Source: JACDBE01 sp963714055 (GTDB taxonomy: Bacteria > Actinomycetota > Acidimicrobiia > Spongiisociales > UBA5794). From it: DNA of 64,000 nt. Both the position numbers and the translations under genes were made by a program. This document shows, piece by piece, positions 53,068 through 60,745 of this stretch (positions within the stretch are counted from its first letter, which is position 1; every line of letters starts with the position of its first letter). The notes below the pieces were generated by a model, which was given only the letters and a program-made list of their open reading frames with translations, did not search any database and was not told the origin of the DNA. The stretch covers positions 2,914,001 to 2,978,000 of the forward strand of contig OY970227.1 in assembly GCA_963714055.1 (NCBI GenBank), given 5' to 3'.

Positions 53068-53881
53068 TCACTTCAGGAGGAGCGTCGAGATCCGGCGTGA
53101 GGTGATGACGGCGCCCACCAGCCCCATCGTCGCCAGGACGGCGACGTGGACCAGCATCCCCCAGTCGAGCAGTCCGAGCGTCAGCCCGCGGATCAGCTCG
53201 GTACCGTGGTACAGCGGCGAGAAGCGGGCGACGACCTGCAGCCACTCGGGATAGACCGAGATGGGATAGAACGTCGCCGAGAAGAGGAACAGCGGCAGGG
53301 TGACCAGGGCGACGAGGTCGAAGTCCTGCCACGACTTCATGTAGGTGGTGGCCGCCATCCCGGTGGCGGCGAAGGCCAGCCCGATGAGCAGGGCCGCCGG
53401 CACGGCGAGCACCCCCCACATCGAGGGCATGAGGCCCATGGCGACCATCACGATGAGGAAGCACACGGCGTAGATGGCGCCGCGCATCAACGACCAGGTG
53501 ATCTCGCCGACGGCGACGTCGCCAGGCCCGAGCGGCGTGGCCAGTACCGCGTCGTAGGTCCTCGCCCACTTCAGCTTGAAGAAGATGTTCATCGTCGACT
53601 CGTAGACGGCACCGTTCATCGCCGACGAGGCGAGCAGCGCCGGAGCGACGAACTCGGGGTAGGACACGACGTGCCCCCCGCCGACATCGACGTCGCCCAC
53701 CAGGGCCCCGATGCCCACGGCGACCGCGAACAGGTAGAAGACCGGCTCGAAGAACCCGGAGAACACGATCACCCATATCCGGCGGTACACCAGCAGGTTC
53801 CGTTCGACCAGCCGGAGGGAGCGACGGCTCCCGAGCGCAGCACGGGGGCACCACCCGGGCGATGAGAGTGCCCGTCGTCAT
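53068..53881 (-). CDS. ABC-2 type transporter permease, second of a pair (frameshifted at 53844-53848)
   Basis: Restored, about 270 residues with six helices. The main frame reads YRRIWVIVFSGFFEPVFYLF, YDAVLATPLGPGDVAVGEI, FSATFYPISVYPEWLQVVARFSP and LYHGTELIRGL. The true start is probably the ATG at 53881, which overlaps the upstream permease stop. From there the frame breaks unless one base is removed from the G5 run at 53844-53848; removal gives ARVVPRAALGSRRSLRLVER leading into NLLVYRR. Without the fix a start at 53790 would lose the N-terminal amphipathic helix. It exports an unknown substrate with its partners. Confidence 0.78.
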
Positions 53882-54657
53882 TTCTCCAACCTCCGCCGGA
53901 AGTTGTAGAGGGAGATGGCCGTTCCCACCCCGAACCACAGCAGCAGGTAGCCGACGTGGAGGCCGACCGGCCCCGTCGGCTCGATGTCGAGGGCGGCCGC
54001 CCTGGTGAGGTCGACACCGTGCCACAGCGGAGTGAGGTAGGCGACCGGCTGGATCCAACCGGGGAGCTGGGTGATCGGGAAGAACGTCCCAGAGAAGAGG
54101 AACATGGGGATGATCCCGAAGCGGAACAGCGAGCTGAGCCCGAACTCGTTCTCCAGCGACGACGTGAAGGCGGTGACCGCCCCGGCGAACGCCAACCCGG
54201 TCAACGCGGCCGGCAGGCAGGCGAGCAGCGCCCGGGGGAGCGTGGCGGCGTCGAACAGGACCATGGCGGCGGCGAAGGCGACCACCGTCATGGCCACCCG
54301 GGCGAGCACCCAGGCCAGATGCCCGCCGACCAGGTCGGTGATGCCGACCGGGGTGGCCAGGGCGGCGTGGTAGGTCTTGGTCCACTTGATGCCCGCCATG
54401 ACGGGGTAGGAGGCGTCGGCGGTGCCGGTCTGCATCGCCGCCGCGGCGAGCAGGCCCGGCGCCAGGAACGCCACATAGGGGACCCCCGGGATCGGCTCGG
54501 TGCCCGTGCCGCCGTCGACCATGGTCCCCAGGCCCACCCCCATCGCCGCCAGGTAGAGCACCGGGTTGAGGAAGGTCGAGATGAGGCTCCCCCGGAAGGT
54601 GTGCCGGTAGGTGCGAGCGTGGGTCTCGAAGACGCGCAGGGTGGCGGAGACGGCCAT
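53878..54657 (-). CDS. ABC-2 type transporter permease, first of a pair
   Basis: A 259-residue permease with about six helices. It has TFRGSLISTFLNPVLYLAAMG, KTYHAALATPVGITDLVGGH, LFSGTFFPITQLPGWIQPVA and PLWHGVDLTRAAAL. The FFPITQLP block is the ABC-2 family's conserved region. Start ATG 54657 lies 4 nt after the ATPase stop, and its own stop overlaps the ATG of the next permease. The two permeases differ in sequence and probably form a heterodimer. Confidence 0.85.
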   Translation of the reverse strand: MAVSATLRVFETHARTYRHTFRGSLISTFLNPVLYLAAMGVGLGTMVDGGTGTEPIPGVPYVAFLAPGLLAAAAMQTGTADASYPVMAGIKWTKTYHAALATPVGITDLVGGHLAWVLARVAMTVVAFAAAMVLFDAATLPRALLACLPAALTGLAFAGAVTAFTSSLENEFGLSSLFRFGIIPMFLFSGTFFPITQLPGWIQPVAYLTPLWHGVDLTRAAALDIEPTGPVGLHVGYLLLWFGVGTAISLYNFRRRLEK

Positions 54658-54661
54658 CGGG

Positions 54662-55585
54662 TCAGTCGACCAGGCTGCGCCCGGTGAGCCGGAGGAAGAC
54701 GTCTTCGAGCGTGCTTCGCCGCACCACGACCGCCTCCGGCTCCAGGCCGCGGCCGTGTACGTCGGCGACGGTGGCGTCACCGTCGTCGGTGTAGAGCAGC
54801 ACCCGGTCGGCGAGGGTCTCGGTGCGCTTGGCCAGCCCGTCGAGCCGGTCGAGCACGGTCTCCTGCACCCCGACCGGGAAGCGCAACTCCACCACTTCCC
54901 GGGTGGAGTGCTCGGCGATGAGCTGGAGCGGGCTGCCCTCGGCGACGATGGCTCCCCGGTCCATCACCACCAGCCGATCGCAGAGTTGCTCGGCCTCGTC
55001 CATGTAGTGGGTGGTGATGATCAACGTGACACCTTGCTGCTTGAGCCGGTACAGACGGTCCCACAGGACGTGGCGGGCCTGCGGGTCGAGTCCGGTGGTC
55101 GGCTCGTCGAGAATGAGCAGGTCCGGCTGGTTGATGAGCGAGCGGGCGATGGTCAGTCGCCGCTTCATGCCCCCCGACAGCGATTCGACCTTCGAGGTGC
55201 GCCGCTCGGCGAGCTGGGCGAACTCGAGCAGCTCGTCGATGCGGGGCTTGAGCACCTTTCGGGACAGGTCGAAGTAGCGACCGTAGATGAGCAGGTTCTC
55301 CTCCACAGGGAGCTCGCCGTCGAGGTTGTCGTCCTGGGGGACCACGCCGAGCCTGGCGCGGATCGCCGCCCCGTCGACCTCCGGGTCCAAGCCGAGCACG
55401 CGCAGGGTCCCGGAGGTGACCGGAGACACGGCGCCGATCATCCGCATCGTCGAGCTCTTACCGGCGCCATTTGGACCGAGGAACCCAAACGCCTCCCCCT
55501 GGCGGACCTCGAAGTCGATGGCGTCGACGGCGACGAAGTCGTCGAAACGCTTGGTGAGTTGGCGGGCTTCCACCAGGGCGCGCAT
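54662..55585 (-). CDS. ABC transporter ATP-binding protein (NodI/DrrA-like)
   Basis: A 307-residue ATPase. Walker A is FLGPNGAGKSSTMRMI, the Q-loop is GVVPQDDNLDGELPVEEN, the signature is ESLSGGMKRRLTIARSL and Walker B is LLILDEPTTGLDPQARH, with switch His in ITTHYMDEAEQ. A C-terminal domain of about 80 residues ends TLEDVFLRLTGRSL, typical of DrrA/NodI export ATPases. I use ATG 55585; the ATG at 55594 is an alternative. It heads the three-gene exporter operon. Confidence 0.92.
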   Translation of the reverse strand: MRALVEARQLTKRFDDFVAVDAIDFEVRQGEAFGFLGPNGAGKSSTMRMIGAVSPVTSGTLRVLGLDPEVDGAAIRARLGVVPQDDNLDGELPVEENLLIYGRYFDLSRKVLKPRIDELLEFAQLAERRTSKVESLSGGMKRRLTIARSLINQPDLLILDEPTTGLDPQARHVLWDRLYRLKQQGVTLIITTHYMDEAEQLCDRLVVMDRGAIVAEGSPLQLIAEHSTREVVELRFPVGVQETVLDRLDGLAKRTETLADRVLLYTDDGDATVADVHGRGLEPEAVVVRRSTLEDVFLRLTGRSLVD

Positions 55586-55662
55586 GGCGAGCACACTACC
55601 GGCGGCCCCATGGGCGGAACGCCGACCAAGGGGCCTGGAGCCGGAGTGCTACGGTCGCCGCG

Positions 55663-56787
55663 ATGGGCCCGCTCCACGGTGTCACGGTGATCGAGCTCGA
55701 GGCGATCGGGCCGGTGCCGATGGCGGGGATGGTGCTCGGCGACCTGGGGGCCGATGTGGTGAGGGTCGACCGGCCGGGCGGTTCGGGCGACCCGCTGCGG
55801 ACCCTGATGGGACGGAACCGGCGCTCGGTCGCCGTCGACCTCAAGCACCCCGACGGCGCCGGGGTCGTGGTGCGGCTCGCCGCCGAGGCCGACGTGCTCA
55901 TCGAGGGGATGCGCCCCGGTGTCGCCGAGCGGCTGGGCGTCGGTCCGGAGGCGTGCCACGCGGTGAACCCGCGCCTGGTCTACGGACGCATGACCGGGTG
56001 GGGGCAGGAGGGCCCGCTCGCCGCCACCGCCGGCCATGATCTCACCTACATCGCGGTGGCCGGCGCCCTCCATCCCATCGGCGACGCCGCCGAGCCACCG
56101 CCACCGCCGCTCAACCTGATCGGCGACTTCGGAGGAGGAGCCCTCTTTCTGGCCGTCGGGGTCCTGGCGGCGCTGCTGGAACGGGAGCGGTCCGGCTTCG
56201 GCCAGGTGGTCGACGCGGCGATGATCGACGGGACGGGATCGCTCCTCACCATGTTCCACGAGCTCACCGCGATGGGGTTGTGGGACGAACGGCGTGGTGG
56301 CCAGCTGCTCGACGGTGGAGCCCCCTTCTACCGAACGTACCGAACCGCCGACGGGAAGTACGTGGCGGTGGGCGCGCTCGAGCCGCCGTTCTTCACCGCC
56401 CTCCTTGCCGGGCTGGGGCTCGAGGGCGAGTTCCCGGCCCAGCACGACCGATCGCGGTGGCCCGAGATGCGCCACCGGTTCTCCGAATGCTTCGCCCGAC
56501 GCACCCGGGACCAGTGGGAGTCGACCTTCGCCGGTAGCGACGCCTGCGTCGCCCCGGTGCTGACCATGGCCGAGGCGACCACCCATCCCCAGATCGCCGG
56601 CAGGAACGGCCACCTGGAGGTCGGCGGCGTTCGCCAACCGGCGCCGGCGCCCCGCTTCTCCCGCTCCGTCCCGGCCACTCCCCGGCCGGCGGTCGGGCCG
56701 GGAGCGGACACCGACGGCGTGCTCGGCGCCGCCGGGTTCACTTCTGCGGAGGTCGCCGAGCTGCGCGCCGGCGGCGTCGTCGCCTGA
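55663..56787 (+). CDS. CoA-transferase family III protein, probable alpha-methylacyl-CoA racemase
   Basis: A 374-residue class III CoA-transferase-fold enzyme. ELEAIGPVPMAGMVLGDLGADVVRVDRP, here split across GPVPMAGMVLGDLG and ADVVRVDRPGG, and RNRRSVAVDLKHPDG are typical of alpha-methylacyl-CoA racemases. RLVYGRMTGWGQEGPLAA and AGHDLTYIAVAGAL carry the catalytic His/Asp region (GHDLTY), and the Asp of the racemase pair is plausible at NLIGDFGGGALF. Racemase is favoured over transferase because of GHDLTY and length. TACGGT (55650-55655) is 7 nt before the ATG. Confidence 0.85.
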   Translation: MGPLHGVTVIELEAIGPVPMAGMVLGDLGADVVRVDRPGGSGDPLRTLMGRNRRSVAVDLKHPDGAGVVVRLAAEADVLIEGMRPGVAERLGVGPEACHAVNPRLVYGRMTGWGQEGPLAATAGHDLTYIAVAGALHPIGDAAEPPPPPLNLIGDFGGGALFLAVGVLAALLERERSGFGQVVDAAMIDGTGSLLTMFHELTAMGLWDERRGGQLLDGGAPFYRTYRTADGKYVAVGALEPPFFTALLAGLGLEGEFPAQHDRSRWPEMRHRFSECFARRTRDQWESTFAGSDACVAPVLTMAEATTHPQIAGRNGHLEVGGVRQPAPAPRFSRSVPATPRPAVGPGADTDGVLGAAGFTSAEVAELRAGGVVA

Positions 56788-56831
56788 CCTCGGGGGCCGC
56801 TCGCCGGCGGGTTCCACATCGAGGCCTCGGG

Positions 56832-56948
56832 CTAGGAGGGTGCTGAAAAATGGGTTCTCCGGTTCGAGGAGAGAGGGATCTGGCGACAATGGGTGAAGAG
56901 CGAGAGTGTCGGGCGAACCGGTCCAGCACTTTTTCAGCACCCTCCTAG
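56832..56948. mobile_element. MITE-like 117-bp element with perfect 19-bp terminal inverted repeats
   Basis: The left end CTAGGAGGGTGCTGAAAAA (56832-56850) is the exact inverted complement of the right end (56930-56948). A further matching block, CCGGTTCG, lies at the same distance inside both ends. No transposase is encoded. The CTAG at each outer edge may be a target duplication or part of the ends. Size and structure fit a non-autonomous insertion element, mobilised in trans. It lies just upstream of the VOC gene. Confidence 0.78.
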
Positions 56949-56983
56949 GCTCGGCGAAAGCCCCCCACGAGATAGGAGTGCCT

Positions 56984-57397
56984 GTGGCCACTCGTCTCAA
57001 CCCGTACATCAGCTTCGACGGCGACGCCCGGCAGGCCATGGAGTTCTACCGCGATGTGTTCGGTGGCACCCTGGCCCTCAACACCTTCGGCGAGTACGGC
57101 GCCCCCGACACCCCGGAGGCCGACAAGATCATGCACGGCATGTTGGAGACCGACGCCGGCATCACCCTCATGGGAGCCGACACGCCTCCGGGGATGGAGC
57201 ACAAACCGGGAGACAACATCGCCGTCAGTCTGAGCGGCGACGACGCCGACGAGCTGCGCGGCTACTGGGAGAAGCTCACTGCCGATGGCACCGTCTCGGT
57301 GCCGCTCGAGAAGCAGATGTGGGGTGACGAGTTCGGCATGTGCGTGGACCGCTTCGGTATCGGCTGGATGGTGAACATCGCCCAACCAGAGGGCTGA
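56984..57397 (+). CDS. VOC family protein (PhnB-like)
   Basis: A 137-residue glyoxalase-fold protein of the PhnB/3-demethylubiquinone methyltransferase-like group. It has RLNPYISFDGDARQAMEFYRDVFGG (split here at DGDARQAM), HGMLETDAGITLMGADTP and the C-terminal FGMCVDRFGIGWMVN. Function is unknown; the group binds small ligands or metals. Start: GTG 56984 with AGGAG 5 nt upstream. The MITE-like element ends 35 nt before the start and may have altered its promoter. Confidence 0.85.
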   Translation: MATRLNPYISFDGDARQAMEFYRDVFGGTLALNTFGEYGAPDTPEADKIMHGMLETDAGITLMGADTPPGMEHKPGDNIAVSLSGDDADELRGYWEKLTADGTVSVPLEKQMWGDEFGMCVDRFGIGWMVNIAQPEG

Positions 57398-57412
57398 GCC
57401 TGGGCGTCTGCT

Positions 57413-57961
57413 TCAGTCGAAAAGGTCGGCGTTCGACAGCGACGGGGCCACCTGGTCCTTGGCCGAGAGGATCGGGGTCCCGTCAGCCGGCCACTCGATG
57501 CCTATGTCGGGGTCGTCCCAGCGCAGCGACCGGTCACTGTCACCGTGGTACAGGGCGGTGGTCTTGTAGAGCAGCTCGGCGTCGGTGAGCGCGACGAACC
57601 CGTGGGCGAACCCAGGCGGTATCCAGAGTTGGAGCTTGTTGTCGGCGGTCAGCTCGACCCCGGTCCACGACCCGAACGTGGGTGAGGAGCGGCGGATGTC
57701 GACCGCCACGTCGTACGCCGCCCCGATGATGGCCCGGACCAGCTTGCCCTGGGCGTGGGGCGCCAGCTGGTAGTGCAACCCGCGTAGCACACCGGCCGTC
57801 GAACGCGAGTGGTTGTCCTGGACGAACGTGGCGTCGACCCCGGTTGCAGCTGCGAAGTCGTGGGCGTTCCACGACTCGAAGAAGAACCCGCGATCGTCGC
57901 CGTGGACCGTCGGCCGGAGGATGAGGACCCCGGCCAGCCCGGTTGTGGTGACTTCGATCAC
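57413..57961 (-). CDS. rfbC: dTDP-4-dehydrorhamnose 3,5-epimerase
   Basis: A 182-residue cupin epimerase of dTDP-L-rhamnose synthesis. DDRGFFFESWNAHDFAAA, FVQDNHSRSTAGVLRGLHYQ (catalytic His in LRGLHYQ), GAAYDVAVDIRRSSPTFG and IPPGFAHGFVAL are the classic blocks. No other rhamnose gene is near. It starts at a GTG overlapping the LysR regulator stop, an unusual coupling of a cell-envelope sugar gene to a LysR gene. Confidence 0.93.
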   Translation of the reverse strand: MIEVTTTGLAGVLILRPTVHGDDRGFFFESWNAHDFAAATGVDATFVQDNHSRSTAGVLRGLHYQLAPHAQGKLVRAIIGAAYDVAVDIRRSSPTFGSWTGVELTADNKLQLWIPPGFAHGFVALTDAELLYKTTALYHGDSDRSLRWDDPDIGIEWPADGTPILSAKDQVAPSLSNADLFD

Positions 57962-58893
57962 GGCTCGACGGCCATCCGCTCGGAGAGGGTCCGGAACGGC
58001 AGGCTGACCTCCTCGGTCACCGCGATGAACCGTTCCACCGCGGGAGCCAGGGTACGGCCGGCGACGGTGGCGACAGCGATCGGTCGAGGCGGCAGCGGGG
58101 GCTCGATCGGCCGCACGACCACTTCGGGATCCTCGGTGTCGACGGCGAGCAGCGGCATCACCGCGCAGCCCAGCCCGCTACGCACCATGGCCTGGAGGGC
58201 CGCATTGTCGCTCGACCGGAACACGTACTCCGGTTCGACCCCGATGCCGGCGAGGCCCCGGTCGATGAGGATCTGGCAGCTCGAGGGCTGTTCCCCGATC
58301 AAGGGGAGCCCGGCGAGCTCGGCGGCGGTCATCGGCCCGACGACGGCGCCGTCGTCGCCTCGGGCGGTCACGGCGACGAACGGGTCGAAGAACAGCTCGG
58401 TGATGTCGAGCCGGGGGTCCTCGATCCGGGCCACGACGAAGGCGACGTCGAGCGAGCCGGACAGCAGCTGTTCGAGGATCGCCTCGTGTTCGTCCGACTC
58501 GTGCAGCCTGATCTCGACTCCCGGTCGTTCGGCCCGCATCGCCTTGACCACGGACGGCAGGATGCGCACCGAGACGCTCTGGAAGGTACCGACGGTCAGG
58601 TGGCCGGCGCTCCCGGTGCGGAGGCGGTCGAGATCGTCGGAGGCGGTGACGATACGGCCGAGGATCGCCTCGGCATGCTCCAGGAGGAGCGCCCCGGTCG
58701 GGGTTAGCTCGACCCGCTTGGGTCCGCCGGGCCGGTCGAACACGGGGGAGCCCACGGCGCGCTCGAGGGCGGCGATCTGCTGGCTGACGGCGGATTGACT
58801 GAAGCCGAGCCTGGTGGCGGCACGACCGAACGAGCCCTCTTCGGCCACAGCCTTGAGAGCGGAGAGGTGGCGGATTTCGATGTCTTGCAGCAT
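57958..58893 (-). CDS. LysR family transcriptional regulator
   Basis: A 311-residue LysR protein. The N-terminal winged helix is LSALKAVAEEGSFGRAATRL, GFSQSAVSQQIAALERAVG. The effector domain is intact, from HLTVGTFQSVSVRILPSVV to the end. It is coupled to rfbC downstream and divergent from the small gene at 59004, so the 110-nt spacer probably contains its operator. The inducer is unknown. No clear ribosome-binding site precedes the ATG at 58893. Confidence 0.92.
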   Translation of the reverse strand: MLQDIEIRHLSALKAVAEEGSFGRAATRLGFSQSAVSQQIAALERAVGSPVFDRPGGPKRVELTPTGALLLEHAEAILGRIVTASDDLDRLRTGSAGHLTVGTFQSVSVRILPSVVKAMRAERPGVEIRLHESDEHEAILEQLLSGSLDVAFVVARIEDPRLDITELFFDPFVAVTARGDDGAVVGPMTAAELAGLPLIGEQPSSCQILIDRGLAGIGVEPEYVFRSSDNAALQAMVRSGLGCAVMPLLAVDTEDPEVVVRPIEPPLPPRPIAVATVAGRTLAPAVERFIAVTEEVSLPFRTLSERMAVEP

Positions 58894-59003
58894 TAGGAGA
58901 GCTTATCACATCGAACAGGGATCATCGTTGGACGTGATGGATCGGGTGTCGTACCTTGTAGATCAGGAGCAGAGGAAATCGAGTCGGAAAGGAGCTCCCG
59001 ATC

Positions 59004-59231
59004 ATGTTGGACCAACTCGCTTGGAGCATCTCGGCATCGGGAATCAGCCGTTTCGAGGACGAGGTCGCCGCCTACGTGAAGCGTGCGGTGCGCGCCGGCG
59101 CTCCCGGGCACCTGACCTCAGTGGTCTGCGACCGGTCCAGTCCCGATGTCGTTCGGGAGCGGGCGTTCGGCCGGCTGGCGGAGTTCCTGGCGGGTGCCAG
59201 GCTCGTCGCCGACCGGCGTCCCGCCGCCTGA
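59004..59231 (+). CDS. Small hypothetical protein, divergent from LysR
   Basis: A 75-residue soluble protein beginning MLDQLAWSISASGISRFEDE, with a mixed helical body and an Arg/Ala C-terminus. I recognise no domain. It is supported as a gene by AAGGAG 9 nt upstream, a plausible promoter (TTGGAC at 58928-58933 and TACCTT at 58952-58957), its position divergent from a LysR gene, and a strong terminator 26 nt downstream. It is a likely target of the LysR protein. Confidence 0.58.
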   Translation: MLDQLAWSISASGISRFEDEVAAYVKRAVRAGAPGHLTSVVCDRSSPDVVRERAFGRLAEFLAGARLVADRRPAA

Positions 59232-59256
59232 CCCCACTGCCCGACAACCGTCCGGA

Positions 59257-59280
59257 AACGACCCCCGGTAGGGGGTCGTT
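59257..59280 (+). terminator. Rho-independent terminator after the small gene
   Basis: AACGACCCCC (59257-59266), loop GGTA, GGGGGTCGTT (59271-59280), a perfect 10-bp GC-rich stem followed by CCTCTTCT. It is the best intrinsic terminator in the window. Confidence 0.78.
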
Positions 59281-59384
59281 CCTCTTCTGACCCGGCGGCT
59301 GGCGCCGCCCTGCTCGGCGGGGGACCGGCCCCGCCGCCGGCGGGCGCCGTAACCTGACGGGCCCGATCGGAGGACCCGAGAGCA

Positions 59385-60287
59385 ATGGAGTTCGGACTCA
59401 TCCTTTCCCAGTTCACCGACCGCTGGGACCACGTCATCGGCGACGCCCGTCGCGCCGAGGCGGCGGGGCTGGACAGCGTATGGCTCGTCGACCACCTGCT
59501 CGGGATATCCGCCGACACCCCGGTGTTCGAAGGCTGGACCGCCCTGGCCGCCGTGGCCGGTGCCGTCGACCGGGTCCGGTTGGGCCACCTGGTCACCTGC
59601 GTCGGGTTCCGCAACCCGGGGCTGCTGGCCAAGATGGCGGCCACTCTCGACCACGCCTCGGCCGGACGGCTCGAGCTGGGCCTCGGGGCCGGGTGGTACC
59701 AAGCCGAGTACGAGGCGTTCGGCTTCACCTACGGCACCGCCGGCGACCGCCGCCGCCACTTCACCGCCTACATCGAGGCGGTGGCCGCCATGCTCGGCGG
59801 CGATCGCGTCGACTACGAGGGACCAGGCGTGTCACTGCGGCGGGCGATCGTCAACCCTCGACCGGTGCAGCCGCGGATCCCGATCGTGGTCGGCGCCGGG
59901 CGACGGATGATGCTCGAGGTGACCGGCCGGGTGGCCGACACCTGGAACTGCCCCGCCGGGCTCATCCCGACGCTGGAGGCTCCCCAGGCCGTCGTCCACG
60001 CCGCCGCAGCGGGTCGCCCGGTGCGCACCACGATCCAGGTGCCGGTGGTGGTCGGTCGTACCCGGGAGGAGGCCGATGCCGCCCTCGCCGCCTCCGGGCC
60101 GCTCGCCTGGATGGGCGACGTCGCCGCCATCGGTCTCCGGGGCACCGTCGAGGAGGCGGTCGAGAAGGTCGCCGGCTACCGAGACCGCGGTGTCGACGGC
60201 TTCATCGCCCAGCTGCCGGGAACCAGGAGGCGTCCCGACTTCATCGCCGCGTATGGCGAGCTGGCGGCCGCCTGCCGGGACCTGTGA
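59385..60287 (+). CDS. LLM-class, probably F420-dependent, oxidoreductase
   Basis: A 300-residue luciferase-like protein. MEFGLILSQFTDRW, LDSVWLVDHLLGIS, RVRLGHLVTCVGFRNPGLLAK, AGRLELGLGAGWYQAEYEAFG and PRPVQPRIPIVVGAGRRM follow the same pattern as the gene at 6499 but with moderate similarity only. The reaction is unknown. TAACCT (59350-59355) is a likely -10 and GGAGG lies upstream of the ATG. Its stop overlaps the dtd GTG. Confidence 0.84.
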   Translation: MEFGLILSQFTDRWDHVIGDARRAEAAGLDSVWLVDHLLGISADTPVFEGWTALAAVAGAVDRVRLGHLVTCVGFRNPGLLAKMAATLDHASAGRLELGLGAGWYQAEYEAFGFTYGTAGDRRRHFTAYIEAVAAMLGGDRVDYEGPGVSLRRAIVNPRPVQPRIPIVVGAGRRMMLEVTGRVADTWNCPAGLIPTLEAPQAVVHAAAAGRPVRTTIQVPVVVGRTREEADAALAASGPLAWMGDVAAIGLRGTVEEAVEKVAGYRDRGVDGFIAQLPGTRRRPDFIAAYGELAAACRDL

Positions 60288-60739
60288 GAGCCGTCGTCTC
60301 GCGCGTCTCGTCGGCATCGGTCGTGGTCGGCGGCGAGCTCGTCGGCGCCATCGGTCCCGGCCTGCTCGTGTTGGTGGGCGTTGCCGGCAGTGACTCGGAG
60401 GCCGAGGCCGACGCCCTTGCCGGCAAGCTCACCGGACTGCGCATCTTCGACGACGGGCACGGTCGGATGAACCGCTCGGTCACGGACGTCGGCGGTGGGG
60501 TGCTGGTGGTGAGCCAGTTCACCCTGCTCGCCGAGACGGCGCGGGGACGGCGCCCGTCGTTCACCGGCGCCGCCGACCCAGCCGTGGCAGAACCACTGGT
60601 GGCACGGCTCGTCGCCGCGGTCGACGCCACCGGGATCGCCACCGCCACCGGGCGGTTCGGCGCCCGGATGCAGGTGTCTTCGGTCAACGACGGGCCGGTG
60701 ACCATCCTGCTCGAGGTCGCCGGCGGGCGGGTCCGCTGA
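60284..60739 (+). CDS. dtd: D-aminoacyl-tRNA deacylase
   Basis: A 151-residue editing enzyme that frees D-amino acids from tRNA. Both signature motifs are present: VVSQFTLLAETARGRRPSF (the SQFTL motif) and MQVSSVNDGPVTI (the NxGPVT motif). RAVVSRVSSASVVVGG is the usual start. GTG 60284 overlaps the upstream oxidoreductase stop. It ends 6 nt before the convergent helicase gene. Confidence 0.94.
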   Translation: MRAVVSRVSSASVVVGGELVGAIGPGLLVLVGVAGSDSEAEADALAGKLTGLRIFDDGHGRMNRSVTDVGGGVLVVSQFTLLAETARGRRPSFTGAADPAVAEPLVARLVAAVDATGIATATGRFGARMQVSSVNDGPVTILLEVAGGRVR

Positions 60740-60745
60740 GCCGGG

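Noticed and set aside
54123..55199. Alternative plus-strand frames across the ABC exporter
   Set aside because: They run antisense to well-supported ATPase and permease genes and lack any domain.
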